This document shows, in pieces, positions 31,751 to 43,173 of a DNA stretch of 64,000 bases. The number at the start of each line of letters is the position of its first letter. The stretch's first letter is position 1. The position numbers and the translations under genes are program-made. A model generated the notes under the pieces. The model was not told the origin of the DNA and searched no databases. It saw nothing but the letters and a program-made list of their open reading frames with translations. This stretch comes from Laguncularia racemosa (lineage: Eukaryota > Streptophyta > Magnoliopsida > Myrtales > Combretaceae): positions 1,426,001-1,490,000 of the forward strand of contig JBBMOL010000009.1 in the NCBI GenBank assembly GCA_037954665.1, read 5' to 3'.

Positions 31751-31932
31751 ATGCCTTGGAGGAAGTGTTGTTGCCGTGAGTGTGTGTTTGAGTGTATTTG
31801 AAAATTTGTGCCATGGAGGAAGTGTTGTTACCATGAGTGTATGTTTGAGTGTAATTGAAAATTTGTGCCGTAGAGGAAGTTTTGTTGCCGTAAGTGTCTG
31901 TTTAAGTGTATTGGAAAATTTGTGCCGTGGGT
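31751..31932 (+). repeat. 57-bp tandem repeat in the P1 leader
   Basis: About three copies with period 57 (31753, 31810, 31867) of a unit with GGAGGAAGTGTTGTTGCCGT and GAGTGTATTTGAAAATTTGT. It lies between the primer site and the gag start. Degenerate units continue to about 32085. Confidence 0.85.
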
Positions 31933-32169
31933 GCATGTTTGAATGTGGAGAAATTAGTGGCATGAAGTTTGTGTTTGAGTGTTAGAGAAATTTTATGTTG
32001 TGGAGTGTGTTTGTGAATTGAAGAAATTGTGCCGTAAGTGTATGATTTAAAATTGGAGGACTTATGTTGTGAAGGTGTGATTGTGAGATAAAAAAAAAAA
32101 TTCAAAGATTAATTCAACAACTATGTCAAATGATAGTGTGAATGAAGAAATTGGTAATGAGGCCAATAG

Positions 32170-32174
32170 TTAGG
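32170..32174 (+). repeat. TSD of the Tat-like element, left (TTAGG)
   Basis: Identical to 45199-45203. Confidence 0.93.
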
Positions 32175-34201
32175 TGTCGAGTCTAATTTTTGATTTTCCA
32201 TTTCTAATCCGATCTACACTAGACCCTATGCTCATCCAATGTAGATCATCGACTTGAGTTAGGAATTTCGTTTTGTTTTGGAGTTGCCACCCAACTGTAG
32301 TTGGGAAAGATTGAATTAGGACTAATTGAGCAGATTAATCCTAATTTGGACCATTAGTCAACGTGATTTCCTCTTTTCGTTTTTTGTGAAAAGAGGAAAG
32401 GGAAAACCAGAGTTTTTGAGTTCGAAGGCTAACCTATTAAAACCCTAAGGTTACCACCCTAATCTCCTAAAATCTAGACTTTATCCAAAATGTCTTTTAT
32501 TTATTTTTTGTTGTCCTTTATTGTGTTTTTGAGTGAATTACTCTAAGAAAATGATTTTTATTCCTTTTTAGGGTTGCCCCGAATGGGTGCCTACGTACCT
32601 GCTATTCAGGATCAAACTTGCCGTAGTTCGCTTTTCTTGAAAAACTTTAATGTGTTAATGATTTTTAATTATGAAATTTCTTTTGATTTACGTTTTTATC
32701 ATTTTAGTATTTTTCTGAAAAATTTGAGCCTAAGCTTGATAATTTGATTTTTTTTTTGAAAAATAAGTTTTAGGAAAAACCAATTTTAGATTTATTTAAG
32801 AAAATGATTTTTCTAATTGATAAAAATTTCATTTTTTTTCTATTTTTTCAACCCATTTCTAATATTATAAATTTTTATTGATTTTTTCTTATTTTTTATT
32901 AATTTTCATTGAAAATTTTTCTCCTATATTATTTATCTATCCTATTCTAAAATCTAAATTTTTATTATTTTTTCTAATATTTTTTATCATTTTCTTTATA
33001 TATTTTCACATTTTTATTATTTATTATTATAATTATTTATTCTTTTTATTATTCATCCTAAATTAATTCCTAAAAAAAAACTAATCTAAATTCCAATATT
33101 TTTTCTATTTTTGAATTATACATAACAAATAAATAAATAAAGAAATTTGAAAAAGTAAATAAAATAACTAAATAAATAAATAAGAAATAAATAAAAAATC
33201 GAAAAAATCCGACTTACTTGGATCCGGGTTGGTGCACGGGTCGAGTCGGTTAGGTCGGGTCGATCGTGCACAGCGGCTAGGAGTGCTCGTTGACAGCGTT
33301 CCGACGGCTTTCTACGGTGTTTAAAGGTGGCTTTCGAGCTTTTAAGGGATGTGGATCCTAACCGTGGCGATGGTTTTCCTCAAGATCCCCTCCAAGTGGT
33401 GGTTTCGAGCTCGATCAGCGGTCGCTGGTTGAAGAATTCTAGCGACGCTTCGATTCTCTCTTTTTCTCACTTTTGATCCGTGATTTTGCTTCCTCCCTTC
33501 GTCCTCTATTTATAGGCGTAAGAAATCAAGCTAGATAAGCTCGGATTTCCACCAATTGAAGCAAATAGGATTTGCGGTTAAAACCTCCCTCTGATTTGTG
33601 CAAATCCATCAATTTGTTGCGATTTGATTCTAATTGAATAATGTTTATCTTATTTCTATTGAAGATCTGCTGGATTTATGCAAAACATCGAATCAAAACG
33701 GCCGAAATTCGATTTTTCCTCCTCACTGGCGATCTCGGACAAAGGTTGAAGATGATCACACGTCCGGCGTGTGCGTCCACTCCAGCAAATCAACTGCTGA
33801 CACGTGTCCCAGGTGATGGAAAAAATTGCAAAACGTGGATTCTGCCTCCCCCGCGTTTCGAACCTGCAACCTGACCCACTACCGCGCACACCAGACCAAG
33901 GTTCGGACCAGCTGGGCTAGCCCACTTACTCGATTTTTTTATTTTCTCAATTTGCATATATGCATAGTGATTTTTTTATTTTTTTTGTATTTTTTTAAAA
34001 TTTCAAAAATTTGTAAAAATTATTTAATCCTTTGTATTGCCATTTCTGCAATTATTTTCCAAAATTGATGTATTTTTCCTATTTATTTTATTTTTTGAAT
34101 ATTTTTCCTATTTTTCTAAATTAGAAAAAAAAAGGAAAAAATTGAAAATTGTTTATTGTTGATTATTATTGATCATTAGGGGCAAAAATGAGGTGTTTAC
34201 A
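32175..34201 (-). repeat. 3' LTR of the Tat-like element (2027 bp)
   Basis: The plus strand runs TGTCGAGTCTAA...GTGTTTACA. It contains a long AT-rich stretch (32700-33200) followed by a GC-richer part (33225-33930). Confidence 0.95.
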
Positions 34202-34216
34202 ACTGCCCCTCTTTGT
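34202..34216 (-). promoter_or_regulatory. Polypurine tract of the Tat-like element
   Basis: On the minus strand AAAGAGGGGCAGT directly precedes the 3' LTR, as required to prime plus-strand DNA synthesis. Confidence 0.8.
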
Positions 34217-34379
34217 AGTAAAGTTTGAAAAAATTAACTACAAAGACAAGAAAGACGTCATTTTTGGCCTCTTGACTGAATGGATAACGCCTTGGTTTAG
34301 CTGGTTATCAGGAATGTGGACTCTAGTAGGAAAATGCTCCTACGAGTGTTTTGTGACGGTTGGTATTGCTTAGGAAATG

Positions 34380-35280
34380 GTCCTAAACTACCTAGAAATC
34401 TGTAGTAATGTATCATCCCAAAAAGTACTCTATGGGCTGACTAATTGGCGATAGGAAACATCTCAAGGATTGTTTAGGAGTATATTATTGTAAGTGGAAT
34501 AGCTGATAATAGGAAGCGTCTTATCGGACTAGCAACCTTGAAGAGAAAATTGTCTTAGGAAGCGCTCTTATAAGCTGGCTACCTGTCAACAGAAGCGTCT
34601 GGCTAGACTAGCAAATGTTTGGGGAAAACATCTTCGCAGAGCGCTCTTATGAGCTGACTAATCATTCATCGACAAATCTGAAAAAGTTCTCCCATGTGCT
34701 GACTAATTGATAGATTTGAAAGTGCTCTTCTGAGCTAACTGATAGATTCAAAAAATGCTCCTATGAGCTAACTAATCGATAGCTTCAAAAGGTGCTCCTG
34801 TGAGCTAACTTCAAGAAAGGGTGTCTAGGAAAGTGCCCCTTTGCAAGCTAACTAACCTATAGTGAGAGGACATGCCTCAAAAGGTGCCCCTATGGGCTGA
34901 CGTTTTTGAAGGGATGTTTAGGAAAGTGTCCCATTGCGAGCTAACTAACCTATAGTGGGAAGAGACATCTCGAAAGGTGCCCTATTGTGCTGACCTTACG
35001 AGAGGATGTTTAGGGAAGTGCCCCAATGTGGGCTGACTAACTTACAGGGAGAAACATCTCAAAAAGTGCCCTTTTGGGCTAACCCTAAGAGAGAATGTTT
35101 AGGGAAGTGCCCCAATGTGGGCTGACTAACCTATGGTAAGAATACATGTCTCGAAAGGTGCCCCAATGTGCTGACCCTATGAGAGGATGTTTAAGGAAGT
35201 GCCTTAATGTGGGCTGACATTTTCAAGGGGATGTTTAGACAAGTGCCCTATTGTGGGCTAACTAATCTTATGCTTTTGAA
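34380..35280 (-). repeat. Tandem repeat array in the 3' UTR of the Tat-like element
   Basis: Many copies of a degenerate unit containing AAGTGCCCCAATGTGGGCTGACT or a variant, spaced 40-50 bp. From about 34800 to 35260 the units form a higher-order dimer of about 90 bp, alternating a GTGGGCTGACTAAC half and a GTGCTGACC..GAGAGGATGTTTA half. It is non-coding. Tandem arrays in this location are known for Tat/Ogre elements. Confidence 0.85.
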
Positions 35281-35779
35281 AATGCTTCTACTGACTGAGT
35301 TAAATGATTTGATGTTTTCATGATATGTGGATGATAGTTATTTTTTCTAATATGCTTACCAACTTATCGCGGATAGCAACCAAACAACCGAACATTCGTG
35401 CTGGTTTGCTCCTGCTTCACTTACTCTTGCTTTAACACAGGGTTGAAGATCTTGATGCGCTTCCTTTCTTGTGCGTAGGGCTCTTTTGATGGTAGTGTTA
35501 TCTTTCTAATGCACCAGGTTTTAATGCTCAAAAGTAGGTAGAATTATATCACAAAATTTATTGAGATTCATTATCATTTCTATGTTTATCATTCATTGGT
35601 GAAGTGATGGGTAATGTGTTTAGGAATGTTTGCTTTAATGAGATTTGGTTGGATTTATCAACTATTCAAAGACATTAACTTTGCTCGTAAAAATTGAAAA
35701 CTGGACTCAACAAAATTTGTATTGAATATTGGCTTTCATAAATAATGGCAAAATTTCAATTCCCTTGCTTAAGGATAGT

Positions 35780-36632
35780 ACATCTTAATAGCATCTGAAT
35801 TAATGGGGTCTCTCAATTCTGGACCATCCATTTGAGTTAATATCAGAGCACCTCTTGACAATACCTTCTTCACCACATAGGGACCCTCATAGTTTGAGGT
35901 AAATTTCCTTTTGAAATTCTAGGCATTCGGGAGAACTTTCTTTAGCACCAGATCTCCTTCTCTAAAGCATCAAGGCCTCATTTTCTTGTTAAATGCTCGA
36001 GCCATCCTTTGTTGGTAACACTGGCCGTGACATAGTGTAGTGAGTCTTTTTTCATCAATCAGATTCAGCTGATCAAGCCTCTTCTTCACCCAGTCTACTT
36101 TAGTTAACTAAGTTTCTGACAGAATTCTGAATGATGGTATTTCGACCTCGACTGGCAAGACTGCCTCAGTACCATATACCAATGAATATGGGGTGGCTCC
36201 AGTAGATGTTCTAATTGAGGTCCTATAAGCCATGAGAGCAAACGGCAACATCTTGTGCCAATCTTTGTAAGTAGTTGTCATTTTTTCGATGATCTTTTTG
36301 ATATTCTTATTGGCTGCTTCTACTGCCCCATTCATCTGAGGTCGGTAGGGAGTTGAATTTCTATGGTTTATGTGGAATTGTTGACATAAACGTGTCATCG
36401 ATTTGTTGTTAAGATTGGTACCGTTGTCTGTGATGATTGACTCAGGAACTCCGTATCGAGCTATTATGTCCCTCTTCAAGAATCGGACTATTACCCCTTT
36501 GGTGACATTGGCATACGATGAAGCTTCTACCCACTTAGTGAAGTAATCAATGACTACCAATATGAACCTGTGGCCATTGGATGCTGTTGGAGTGATTGGG
36601 TCGATTATGTCGATCCCCCACATGGAGAAAGG
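35780..36632 (-). pseudogene. pol: Tat-like integrase (core intact, C-terminus broken)
   Basis: The core frame 36623-36108 has all three catalytic positions: WGIDIID (Asp), IITDNGT (Asp) and NGAVEAAN (Glu). Expected neighbours HRFILVVIDYFTKWVEA and AYRTSIRTSTGATPYSLVYG are present. After a stop at 36108 the C-terminal part continues (WVKKRLDQLNLIDEKRLT, CHGQCYQQRMARAFNKK, NYEGPYVVKKVLSRGALIL) with further stops to about 35780. Confidence 0.92.
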
Positions 36633-37217
36633 CTATGGTGCTGACAATGAGTGCAACTCGTTGGGCGGAGCATTTATCCGATTTGCATACACTTGACATA
36701 AATGACAGTGTTTGACATATTTTATGCAATCTGATTCCATGGTTAGCCAATAGTAACCCGACCTCATGATTTTTCGAGCTAACATGTAGCCGTTCATATG
36801 AGGTCCACGTACCCCTTCATGTACTTCTTTCATCAGTTCACATGCTTCATCTCTATCCACACATCTTAGCAAGGTGGTATCAGACGATCTTTTGTAAAGC
36901 ACAGACCCACTTAATAAGAAATGACTTGCTAACATTCTGAGTGTCCTTTGGTCATTCTTGCTAGTTATTTTAGGGTATTTGCTTTCTTGGAGAAGAGTTT
37001 TGATGTCGTGATACCAAGGCTTGTCATCTTGTGCTTTTTCAATTGCTAAACAGTAGGCGGGCCGATTTTCAATGTCTATTTTCAACAGTTGGACTTCGGC
37101 TCCCCCTGTTATTTGAATCATAGATGCTAGTGTGGCGAGTGCATCTGCAAACTGATTCTGAGTTCTTAGGACGTATGTGAAAGTGACTGCCTCGAATTCT
37201 TCTATTAGCTCTGTCAA
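36633..37217 (-). pseudogene. pol: Second RNase H end and integrase zinc-binding domain
   Basis: It begins just after a stop that follows GDSSLIIL. It contains the end of the plant-type additional RNase H (FTYVLRTQNQFADALATLAS), a linker, and the integrase HHCC domain (EVHEGVRGPHMNGYMLARKI and KYVKHCHLCQ). Confidence 0.88.
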
Positions 37218-37271
37218 ATACTGATGGTATGGTACCGGTTTGGGGTCTTTAGTCTTATATTCCCCTCTTGT

Positions 37272-38627
37272 CTATAATATGATAAGTGATGAATCTCCGT
37301 ATACTTCTAATTCACGGATTCCCATTTGGCAAGCCATTTTGAGGCCGAGGATACACGCCTCATATTTCGCGATGTTATTAGTATATGGAAATGTGAGCCT
37401 TGTTGTTGAAGGGAATTGTGTTCCGTCTGGGGATATCAACACTGCCCCGATCCCACAACCGAATACATTGGCAGCTCCATCGAAGAATATCTTCCACTTA
37501 GGGTTCCTGTCTATCCCACAGTCTTCTATTGGTATACCTTCCACTGTTAATATATTTTCATCAGGGAATTGAACTTGTGGCTCTGGGGAATCTCCTTGGA
37601 CAGGGTGTTCTGCCAATTGGTCGGCTAAAGATTGCCCTTTCATCGAGTTTTGATTTATGTATGTGATATCAAACTCCGATAAGAGCATTTGCCATTTAGA
37701 GATTCTCCCTATCAAAACGAGCTTCTCTACCAAGTACTTCAGAGGATCATGTCTTGTCAGCAGCTCAATATGATAGTAAAGGGTATATTGCCTCAATTGG
37801 TGCATGACCCAAATCAGAGCACAACAAGTCCTCTCTACTTCTGAATACCTCTGTTCCCCGTTTGTGAATTTCTTGCTTAGATAATATATGGAACGCTCAC
37901 TTCCCTCTTTATCTTTCTGCCCCAGCACGCACCCCATAGATTCAGGGAGTATCGTGAGGTATAAGAATAAAGGTTTCCTTTGCTTCGGGACTATCAAGAC
38001 TGGAGGCTTTATGGGATAGTCTTTGATCGTCTTAAATGTTTTTTTACATTCGTCATCCCATTCTACTGCGGCATTCTTTTTTAACAGACGGAATAGTGGT
38101 CGGCACTTATTTGTGAGCTGTAAGATAAAACGAGCTATGTAATTCAACCTTCCCAGCAAACCTCTTACTTCTTTGACAGTGCGTGGGGAAGGTAGCTCTA
38201 ATATAGATTTTACTTTGTCAGAGTCGATTTTGATGCCTTCTCGGCTTATGACAAACCCTAATAACTTGCCCGTTGTGACCCCGAAAGTGCACTTCTCCGG
38301 ATTTAACTCGAGCTGGAATTTTCTCAATCGCTTAAACAACTTTCTCAAGATATTTGTATGGCTTTCTTCTTCTTTAGACTTGGCTATCATGTCGTCGACG
38401 TATACTTCGACTTCTCGATGCATCATGTTTTGAAGTATCGCAACCATAGCTCTCTGATACGTTGCCCCGGTGTTTTTCAAGCCGAAGGGCATGACTTTGT
38501 AACAGAAAGTCCCCCATGTTGTGATGAAAGTCGTCTTGGTTTTATCCTCTTCAGCCATTTTTATCTGGTTATATCCTAAGAAACCGTCCATAAATGAGAA
38601 AAGATGGTTTCCTATAGTGTTGTCCAC
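37272..38627 (-). pseudogene. pol: Tat-like reverse transcriptase, RNase H and start of second RNase H
   Basis: A 451-codon open frame. It has RT motifs FSFMDGFLGYNQIKMAEED, MPFGLKNTGATYQRAM and an intact catalytic YVDD (EVYVDDMIAKS). The RT thumb and connection (LLGFVISREGIKIDSDKVKS, RGLLGRLNYIARF) follow. Then comes a Gypsy RNase H-like stretch (YYLSKKFTNGEQRYSEVERT) and the start of a second RNase H (KWKIFFDGAANVFGCGIGAV, KYEACILGLKMA, YGDSS). It is preceded by one stop in the RT N-terminal motif. Confidence 0.93.
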
Positions 38628-38684
38628 TAGAACATCAATGTAAGGTAGGGGGAAGTTATCCTTTGGCGTAACTTGGTTTAAGTC

Positions 38685-38975
38685 CTAGAAGTCTACACAT
38701 ACGCGTGCTTTTCTATTCCTTTTTAGAACAGGGACTATATTCGCTACCCATTCTGGGTAGTCGGATACTTCGATGAACCCTACTTCTAGCAGTTTCTTAA
38801 CCTCCTCTTTAATCTTTAGTAAGATGTCAGGCCTAAATCTTCTCAATTTCTGTTTTTTAGGTTTGACATCTTCCCTTGTGGGAAGCCTGTGAACTACTAT
38901 TGATCGATCTAGTCCTGGAATGTCGCCATATGACCAGGCGAACACATCTACATACTCGGTTAACAGCTCGGTCAT
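38685..38975 (-). pseudogene. pol: Tat-like RT N-terminus, separated by one stop codon
   Basis: VFAWSYGDIPGLDRSIVVHR, KQKLRRFRPDILLKIKEEV and PEWVANIVPVLKRNRKARVC end at a TAG (38687-38685) where Tat RTs have a basic residue of the D-F-R-D-L-N motif. The next frame continues directly. Confidence 0.92.
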
Positions 38976-39228
38976 CTCAAGTTTTTGCTCGGCACTTAAA
39001 TTGGTCCCGATCTTGAGGTTCTTAGGTTTCTCAACACTTCCCAGATTTACTATCTCTACTGGCTCGTCAATTGAAATTCCGCTTTGTTCATGTTTTTGCC
39101 AATTTTCTTGTATTATTTCGTGGTCAAGGATATCGCCTCCAATAACTAGCCTAGCAACGTTGGAAACGATATCAGTGTTTTCATTTTCTACCTGCGTGAA
39201 ATGCCCTTGACATTCAATGGTAGGAAAT

Positions 39229-39348
39229 CTAGGTGAAGTGAAACGAAAGCAAATATATATATAAGTAAGACAAATTGTAATTTATTGAATTATGTAAAGA
39301 AGTCTCAATAAAAATTATTTAACAATTGTTCCCTATCCTTGAGCTGAC
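39229..39348 (-). other. Candidate intron between protease and RT coding regions
   Basis: An AT-rich, non-coding gap between the protease-side frame (ending 39333) and the RT-side frame. On the minus strand a polypyrimidine tract TTTCGTTTCACTTCACCTAG ends in AG at 39229. A GT candidate lies at 39348-39347. Ogre elements are known to have a spliced intron at this position. The donor site is uncertain. Confidence 0.45.
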
Positions 39349-40103
39349 CTAGAGCTATCAATAGGATAACAGAACCAATTATTGAGAGTTGGATGCTGTT
39401 TGGACGTGCAAGGGGTTGGGCTCCCATTGCTGACATCATCTTCGCTTATCCCTGGCTCTTGAATGGTAGTTGCTTGTCTGAATGATTGTTGGAGGGGTGG
39501 AATGCGCATCTGGGTGTTGCTTGGCTTCTCTTTCTTCCTGCCTCTGACACCTCTAGCTTGTGCTTCTTCTTGGGCTGTAGGAACGTACCCTAGTCCAAAC
39601 GTTCCTTGTTGCCCCTCCTTAAACTGATGGCCTTCCTTGCTCGTCACCATGTTCACTTCGTTGAATATCTGGAGACCAAGGTCTTCGAAACCATCATCCC
39701 CAATGTAAGGTATGGCGGTTTCTTTGTAGATGGCATAATCTTGCTCTCCCAATACTGTGACAATTTGCCCATTTGCGATGAATTTAACCTTCTGATGGAG
39801 GCTTAAGGATATGGCTCCAGCGGTATGTATCCATGGCCTTCCCAAAAGTAAGTTGAAAGATCTTGGGATGTCGAAGACTTAGAAGGAGATGTAGAACACT
39901 TGCGGACCAATCTCTACCGGCAAGCTTATTTCCCCTACTATGTCTCCTTTTGACCCGTCGAAAGCCCTGACCACCGTCGAGCTAGGTTTAATATTTCTTG
40001 GATCGACCCGCAATAAGTCAAGGGTAGCCAATGGGCAAACATTAAGGGACGACCCGTTGTCGATGAGTACTCGGGAGATAATCGTGTCGTTGCACTTCAC
40101 CAC
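39333..40103 (-). pseudogene. pro: Tat-like aspartic protease
   Basis: The catalytic segment SRVLIDNGSSLNVCPLATLD (40103-39879) shows Asp with Asn-Gly-Ser, which is usual for the Tat lineage. After a stop (39879) the frame 39845-39333 continues with MGRPWIHTAGAISLSLHQKV, the end of the retropepsin fold, followed by a poorly conserved linker. Confidence 0.85.
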
Positions 40104-40327
40104 TATGAATAGTGGTTTTGTATGTTGGTCTCCATCTTCTCCTAGCTCTTCGGGGGAGAAAGATATTGGTCCATGGTGAAGATAGAATCTGCCACATGAC
40201 TTAATTTGTCTGTAGCGATGCCTTCTAGTACCCGGATCTGTTTGAGCACTTTGAAGAGTGCTTCCTTGTGGGGCTCGGAGGTTGTAAGGAGGCCCATGAG
40301 TGATATTTAGGCTGGAACCTTGTTTAG

Positions 40328-42352
40328 TTATTCCATGATCTTATATTCGCTCGCCTTGACCATTTTTGTAAATGCAGTGAGTCCCTCTTCCTTTTCCCCT
40401 CCTATCTTCATGTTGGGTTCCTCAGTTGAGATTTTATATTTAGGGTCATAAACTCTCCCAGAGAGGGTGATTCCTCCTACCATAGGGGTCCGCTCTTGCT
40501 CGAGGGTCTGATAGTCAAATGGTGCGGCCTTATACCACTCTATAGGTATTGGGACATTGAACACATATCTCTTCTTCGGGATTTGTATCTCGGTTGACTG
40601 TCCTTCATAGCATTTTATGACCTTTGGCTTTTGATTTGAATTGATCATGTTCACAGACTTCTCCCGTTCTTTTGGTGGGTTATCCTCTTTCTCAAACTCG
40701 GGCCCCCATCCACTAGGCGGCCATATACAGTTAGGGTGTAAGAATAGTTTACCAGGTACTTAAATCTCCCATGTGATTCTCCCAAGGTGTCAATTGTTGG
40801 GTCTCCGGCTAACCATCTATTTTTTATATGTGATTTGGGGATTTTCTCTAGAGTTTGGCAGGAATGCCTTTTCTACTGGTCCGTCGCCTTTTGCTTGGAG
40901 GATTCTTTAGGAGCCGACTCTTCGGATGTGATCATATTGACAGTGGGCTTATGATTGGGCAGCGGATTGGTGTTGACATTGGGCGCTGGGGTGTTAACAA
41001 AGTCCAGTTGCACAATCCCTATGTCAATCAGATCTTGGATTTTATTTCGGAGCCTCCAGCATCTGTCTGTGGAATGCCCCTCTTGGCCCATATGATAGTC
41101 ACATTTGAGGCTTGAGTCGAAGTTTCTGGGCTTATACCGGTTGTTTGGGATTTCGAAGCTGATCAAATTATCCGCCCGCAACCGAGCAAAGACCTGGCTG
41201 AGCGGGATCGGAATTGGAGTGAACTATCTCGAGACTCTGGTAGCCTGGGCGTGATTTGCCGAGGAGTGCTAGCCTAGGGCTCTTGTAGTCTGGAATGTTA
41301 CACGAGTTCCAGCCTTGTCCGCTTTACTAGAGTTGACTATGCTTACGGTAGACTCCTTGGCTTTGTTACCTCCCAAGGGCCTTTGTGATGATGTGAACTT
41401 AGGAGGATCCATTGTTTGGAGTTTGCCTGTTGTGATGGCACTTTCAATTCGGCACCCTGCTGCCACTACTTCTGCAAAACTAGATGATGTCTGGCCTACT
41501 AGATGTGAGAAGTAGGTCTTATCGAGGGTGTTGATGAATATGAATATCAACTCTTTCGGAAATCGGGGTTGCTACCTTGGCAGCTTGAGCTCTCCATTGC
41601 TGAGCATACTCTTTGAAAGACTCAGCGTGTCTCTTTTGAAGACTTCCTAGATCAATCACTAAGAAGGCGACTTCGATGTTGAACTTATATTGGTCATAGA
41701 ACAGCCGAGCAAGCCTTTCCCAGGTATTGACCTGATTGAAATCCAGGTGGGCATACCAGACTAAGGCAAGACCTGTAAGGCTATCCTAGAAGGTCTGGAT
41801 CATCAGTTGGTCATACTGAGCATATTTGCTCATCTTCCGAGCATATAGCCTTGTGTGCATCTTGGGGCATCCGGTACCGTCATACTTTTCGAATTCTGGG
41901 GTCTTGAATTTATCGAGGTATACCTCCTCCCCATATGCTGGCAAGTTGGTGATCTCGGCTTGTTCAAAATCGTCAGGCCCCTCTATTGTTTTCATTTTGT
42001 CAACCAGCTGTTGAAAGAGTCTCTTTTCCATCTCTTTTTGTCTTTCCTCCATCTCCTTCTTTAAGTCCTCAAAGGTCGGACCTTGGTTGGCTCTCGGCTC
42101 ATACTCAAAAGCCAAGTTGAGGTGGGAATTGATTTCCTCATACTCTAGAGGCTGACCCTCCACTGCTTTTCCTTTTCTAGCCCCTAAATGTTCTTCTTGA
42201 GTCGGCTGGGTGGTGCGAAGGAGGCCAATGCTTTCAGTCAGAAGGTGGACTTGTGCAGCTAGCTGCTGGATCGTTTGTTCTAAGGATACGATCCTAGAGT
42301 TTAAAGCAGTGTCAGCACTTGTGTTGTTGCGGTTGTCGCCACTGTTTGCCAT
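40328..42352 (-). pseudogene. gag: Tat-like gag, broken by stops and frameshifts
   Basis: Start at 42352 (MANSGDNRNNTSADTALNSR), with coiled-coil-like Gln/Glu-rich N-terminus (RIVSLEQTIQQLAAQVHLLT). The capsid part continues after a stop at 41786 (DSLTGLALVWYAHLDFNQVN, RHAESFKEYAQQWRAQAAKV). A one-base shift near 41555 leads into the frame 41550-41269 (INTLDKTYFSHLVGQTSSSF). The zinc-binding part CDYHMGQEGHSTDRCWRLR lies in 41181-40873. The remaining linker 40654-40328 leads to the protease. Confidence 0.88.
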
Positions 42353-43151
42353 TTTGGTTCTTGAACGTATGTAGATTGGGCTTCTGGGAGGGTTCAGTTG
42401 TTTGGGAGCTATTTTTGATACCTAGCGCGCATTCTTCTTTAGTATGATGTATGCATGAAAATGCGATGCATGTGTCACACGGATACTAAAATAAAGGGGC
42501 CAACAATTGATTGATGAAATAATACTGAAACTTTATTTTTATTAATACTAGAAACTTGGAGTTCGATACTTGAAAATAAAAAGTACAACAATAATCTATT
42601 TCCTAGCTTTCTTGGTCTTCTACTGCGTAGGTGGCGGTCAATTGTGGAACTAGCCATCTATTATAACAGAAATTTCTAATTACAACAAGAACTATATTAC
42701 AATGATAGCATTACAACGAAATGTATCTGAACTTCGTGAACAGAATAAAAGTATTACATCATCAATCAGTTGTCAGCCCACGATGTTGTGTATGCAAATA
42801 GGTAGGTTCTAACAGGTCCCCAAGCTCTATGGCCTCCCACATTCTCGGAGAAATGGATCTCAGGCCATATCGAAGCATTGGGTGGGGTAGCCTAATCAGT
42901 CCCGAACGGTGATCATACCACTTCGCCCGAAACCTACACAATGGCCCCCCATCTTAAGGTCCTAAGACGGTCCGAGTTTGACTGTATCTACTCACACAGT
43001 TACATGCATGCAGACTTAACAGCAAAAGTAAATAACTGAATCCTAAATTTAGTTAAATCCCTGAAAGGTTATCAATAGCATAGCAATCAAAAGACATTTC
43101 TTAGAAAGGAGTGATTTGAGGAGATTCAGGTGGCTAGCCTACTAGAGAGAA
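42353..43151 (-). other. 5' leader of the Tat-like element
   Basis: About 0.8 kb between the primer site and the gag ATG. No open frame or repeat is supported. The extra upstream ORF of true Ogre elements is not seen. Confidence 0.6.
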
Positions 43152-43170
43152 GTCCCTAGTGGAGTCGCCA
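43152..43170 (-). promoter_or_regulatory. Primer-binding site of the Tat-like element
   Basis: The minus strand reads TGGCGACTCCACTAGGGAC, three bases inside the 5' LTR. This TGGCGACTCC-type site is what I associate with Tat/Ogre elements; the tRNA is not determined here. Confidence 0.75.
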
Positions 43171-43173
43171 TCC

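Noticed and set aside
33626..34068. Overlapping open frames at 33634-33889 and 44491-44985
   Set aside because: Equivalent positions in the two LTRs of the Tat-like element; GC-richer LTR part, no protein family.
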